Source: Lepidurus packardi
Taxonomy: Eukaryota; Arthropoda; Branchiopoda; Notostraca; Triopsidae
Length of the DNA stretch: 64,000 nucleotides
Direction of reading: 5' to 3'
Assembly (NCBI GenBank): GCA_023053545.1
Contig: JAKZAN010000004.1
Coordinates: 10,168,001-10,232,000, forward strand
Numbering within the stretch: the stretch's first letter is position 1; each line of letters begins with the position of its first letter. The position numbers and the translations under genes were made by a program. Shown piece after piece: positions 60,629-64,000 of the stretch. The notes beneath the pieces are model-generated. The model was not told the origin of the DNA. It did no database searches and saw only the letters and a program-made list of their open reading frames with translations.

Positions 60629-62180
60629 ATGAAGCTGATCAGTTATTCCGTGCTTTTAAACTGTTTGCTTTGGTGCAGTGCTGCTGTACTTCAAGTAAAA
60701 AAAAAAATCCATTCAAATTACATGTTTTATTTATCTACTAACATTTGAATTCCTTACCTACAGAATCAGGAAGCAGCACTTCTAACGAACCAGAAACACC
60801 AAGATGTTGCACCAAACCAAGTAGATGAAGCCATTGCGTTGGAGAACTTGAGACACGTCGGAACCGTTACCTACGATCGCGAGACATATTACGTAATATC
60901 TGCGAACACCAGTCAAAGTAGCAAGGGTACTCCCAACGTGAGTGGCCAGAATCTGCAGAAAATTGTCGAAGACATTCTCAAAGCCCAAAAGAAAGCAGCT
61001 AGCGAAGCTATGAAAGGAGGTAAAGGCAAGAAAAAAGGCGGTAAGGGCGGTAAGGGCGGCAAGGGCGGCAAGGGCGGTGGAAAAAAGAAGTGCAAACCAA
61101 GTAAATGCAATTGTGACACAACGACTCAGGCCCCAAACAACCCAAGCACCGAAACGGGAACAACGAAAGGTAAACGTAAACCTTAGCAACTTATGCTTAT
61201 ATCAATGCAGCACTCTATGTTTTCCTTATTACCCGGTATGATCAAGTTTATTTCCTTACTTATCCCTAAAACCCTTAGCTGTTAGGAGTATGACTCAGTT
61301 GTTGGTCAAGCAATGCTTTTTTAATAAACAAACTCGTGGCTAAACTTTCTTATTATATTGCGACGCATAATTGCTTTGAAAGGCAGCTTTGGCAAAGCCA
61401 CAGCTGTGAAATCGGAACCCACTTACCAGGCCCGCAACACACATAATTAGGACTCAGGCTTTCCCGACCACAAATTTCATTGCCACGAACGTATTCACTT
61501 TTCTGGAAACGGTAATCACTACAGTGGGAGTTCCGACTACGACAGATAAGTTTGCTATGGTTCCATCTCGCGGCAGCACGAGCATGCCACCGATAACTCC
61601 CAAATTCAGTACGTTGAAATTTTTTTTAAAAAACTTACATTTTTTATCAAACTTTTTCGAATAAAATCAATTCATTACTTTCTTCTTGTAACTTATTGTA
61701 GTCAGAATTCTAACGTTTTTCCCCGTCCAAAAAAGGAGGAGTCCCAAAATGACTAACTTAAGACTAGCACTTAGGCCCTTCCCAGTACTTAAGTTTTTAC
61801 GTTGGAAATTATCGCAGCATCACATGAACAAACAAAAGGAATTCTTTTGCTCATCAGGGCTTACGAAATTGATATACCTATTCACTTGAATGTGAAACTG
61901 ACAATTAGCATTCGTTGCATTGAATTCCATCAAAAGAACCTCACATTTTATGTACATTGAAGCAGTTGGGAATTACCGTCAAAATACCTGTTGATATTAA
62001 TTACGACTGTCATTTATAGGATTTGAAGTCAGTACCCCAACTACAACGAAAGCTATTACTACAACGACAGCTACTGCTACAACGACAGCTCCTGCTACAA
62101 CGACAGCTACTCCTACAACAGAAGACTATAACTACGGAGACGGCGGAGACTACGGAGACGGCGGAGACTACGAATACTAA
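60629..62180 (+). CDS. Secreted Lys/Gly-, Thr- and Tyr/Asp-rich repeat protein
   Basis: Three exons (60629-60694, 60764-61169, 62020-62180) join to 633 nt, 210 residues. Exon 1 is a clean signal peptide, MKLISYSVLLNCLLWCSAAV. The mature part has a short helical region (QNLQKIVEDILKAQKKAASE), then a block of GGK repeats (about GKGGKGGKGGKGG), a small Cys motif (KKKCKPSKCNCD), and a Thr-rich, probably O-glycosylated stretch (TTTTATATTTAPATTT). The acidic tail carries repeats of YGDGGD and ends DYEY. The strongly basic middle and acidic Tyr-rich end suggest a self-associating extracellular matrix, cuticle or adhesive protein, which is inference. AATAAA at 62203 follows the stop. The duplicate block at the window end suggests a paralogue just beyond it. 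Confidence 0.75.
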
Positions 62181-62519
62181 GCGTAACAATTAACCAAAAA
62201 TGAATAAACCTAGCAACATTTTACGCAGAAATAACAGCAAAAAGTCCACAAACAATAGCCCAAAGTCAATAACTAACCCACCATAGTTAACCCACATTTA
62301 CTTCAAAGTAACATAAGAACGCTTACCTTGAAAAGATCCAGTCTCTATTAACTTTACAGAAAAGTGAATGACAGCTCTATAACAACCCATACCTAATACA
62401 AAAGACAAATAATGTAAGCATGAAATACACATATCTACTGGAACGAAACCTTCACGCAAACCGTTCATTTCACGAAACAAGAACAATATAAAGTAATTTC
62501 GTACCTACTGTTATTAACC

Positions 62520-63302
62520 AACCTGTGCGAAAAACACAAGGCACACGAATACTACGGTGGTTAAGATGTTCGCAACATCGATCTCGACGTAAGTCTCTTG
62601 CCAGTTGTTACAACGCAGTAAATGCGGCCAGCTATGCAGTTTCTCGAAGAACACTCCACAAGCCAAAGTCGAGCTGCTATAAGAGTTAATCCCTAAAACC
62701 AGCACTATGAATCGCGTCTTTAGTTTCGACACAGTTTTTTTACCTTGGTGATCTGGTTCTCCATTGCTCGGCAATGCCGTGGTTGTTTCCGGAGCTCAAC
62801 ATTAGACTGGATAGCCAGTTACGATTCCAACCAACACGAAAAATCAAAAAAAAAATCGAAAATTCAAATCAAAGCACCCGAATTGCTTCCCAGCTGTAAC
62901 AAAACAGGATACGAGGTCAAACTGCTGACAAACAGCACAATAGTGGACGCTTAAACCAAACCAACTTTGTCTTGTATTGAAGACGAAGGTTACTTCATGC
63001 AGCATTCCCTGCCGAAACGCCTACAACGAGATGAGTGGATGGATGTGAGTACTGAAACCCCTAATTTTGTTTCTTTTTATGTAGCTCAGTCAAAGTTTTC
63101 GGTTTCGCAATTCTTAGGCAAGCTTCTTTTTACCCAACATGACACGGAGCGGAGTTTATTGACTTTCATCATGTATACAGCGGGCTCTACTGCACACAAG
63201 TTACGCCGTGCGTCATTGTCAATGTTATTGTCATGGTCAATGTGGTCATGGTCATTGAAATACAACCTTTTCCATCGAGTCCCTCCCACACAAGTAAACT
63301 AA
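62520..63302 (+). pseudogene. Truncated IL-17R-like pseudogene in duplicated block
   Basis: Copies the 5' flank and exons 1-2 of the 54766 gene. The ATG is kept at 62706, but the frame breaks in the signal-peptide region (an ACCTTGGTGATC stretch gives an early stop), and a CAA is replaced by TAA at about 62952. An insertion in exon 1 brings AAAAATCAAAAAAAAAATCG. In exon 2 a stretch is replaced by GTCAATGTTATTGTCATGG-like simple sequence. The copy ends just after the exon 2 donor and jumps to sequence equal to 58899. Exons 3-8, the membrane span and the SEFIR domain are missing. Confidence 0.85.
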
Positions 63303-64000
63303 GAAACATCAACCCCAGCGGGATCTTGTTTGGACTCGTATAGCCTAAATTTAACAAACTCGCATGTTTTAAACGTAATAAAATTTCCAAACTTCTACAC
63401 GCCCAAACGTTTGAAATGCAACATCACACTGAAAACACGCCCAAACTCCACAAAAGAAAGCTAAATTAATTATTACGAATCACAGGGATTTTGTGCGTAA
63501 TTACAAATAGAAAAAGTTCTAAAAACTTTATAAAACCCACCAAATATCATAAAAGTGAATCGTACAAACAAAGTTCTGTATCCAAATGTAGCAGAAAAAG
63601 TTCTGCAAGTTCTGTAACAGAAAACAATACAATGTAAAATTCTGTAATAGAAAACAGTTCTGTAAAGTTCTGTAACAGAAAATAAAATAATGTAAACCCG
63701 AAATACAGGAACTAATGTTCAATAAAACGTACAGGCATGAAGAAACAGCCGTTACAATCACTTATTAATTCGACAAGAAACCTCGTCAGTAAAAAAAAAT
63801 CTGTAAAAAAAAAATAATCCCTCTGCAGAAGGATTATTTTTTTTACAAATTGATGTATTTTATCCACATTTTCTCCTACACAGCAAGGACAAAACTTTTG
63901 CCGTTTTAATACAGTTGAAGTTACAAGTTTAATTCATCCCCATCCAATTGAAAACTTGTACACTATAAATTAATAGAATTTTGTGTCTTAAAATATGAAA
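63303..64000 (+). repeat. Segmental duplication, copy B (right part, runs off the window)
   Basis: Corresponds to 58899 onward in copy A, with a deletion of about 3.5 kb at the junction and further small deletions. It includes a still-open relative of the first block of the minus-strand 58323 gene (about 63330-63390). Short TTCTGTAACAGAAAA repeats at about 63596-63682 and a hairpin near 63800-63845 (AAATAATCC...GGATTATTT) are extra. It continues past the window end. Confidence 0.75.

Noticed and set aside
61458-61610. Extra cassette exon in the K/G-rich gene
   Set aside because: Joining it to exon 2 in the correct phase gives a stop after about 30 residues, and the better-looking frame (TNVFTFLETVITTVG) is in the wrong phase. 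It is left as intron.

Overview
The window is nuclear DNA of an animal, almost certainly an arthropod. It carries intron-containing genes for N-cadherin (CadN) with arthropod-style alternative exons, the juvenile-hormone response factor Kruppel homolog 1 (Kr-h1), a mitochondrial-clan cytochrome P450 and an IL-17-receptor-like SEFIR protein. Introns inside the housekeeping genes are very short (about 50-110 bp), and the intergenic DNA is AT-rich with homopolymer T tracts, MITEs and short tandem repeats. A pancrustacean, perhaps a branchiopod-like crustacean, fits; that placement is inference.

Layout. 1-3761: non-coding DNA with a TTAA-flanked MITE and tandem repeats running up to a CadN splice acceptor. 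3762-20672 (+): the 3' two thirds of CadN, with seven cadherin linker motifs, EGF and laminin-G domains, a transmembrane segment and a catenin-binding tail. Two pairs of mutually exclusive exons are visible, at 6721-6885/7064-7228 and 19108-19343/19547-19788. 22955-25859 (+): PRMT7 arginine methyltransferase, nine exons. 28920-31637 (+): an unrecognised 296-residue protein with a cysteine cluster. 31638-42455: 10.8 kb without a convincing gene. 42456-44228 (+): Kr-h1, one coding exon. 46446-47522 (-): an unrecognised multi-pass membrane protein, divergent from BSDC1 at 48390-50002 (+). 50523-52827 (-): mitochondrial P450, nine exons.

54216-64000 is the most unusual part. It holds an IL-17R/SEFIR-like receptor gene (54766-56812), a small unrecognised minus-strand gene built of tiny phase-0 exons (58323-58954), and a secreted Lys/Gly-, Thr- and Tyr/Asp-rich repeat protein (60629-62180). 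A second, degenerate copy of this block begins at about 62520 and runs off the window. In it the receptor is a pseudogene and about 3.5 kb is deleted.

Exon limits were worked out by hand from reading frame, splice sites and phase, and most coding totals are multiples of three. Single-base errors are possible. Family calls rest on recognisable motifs, not on database searches.
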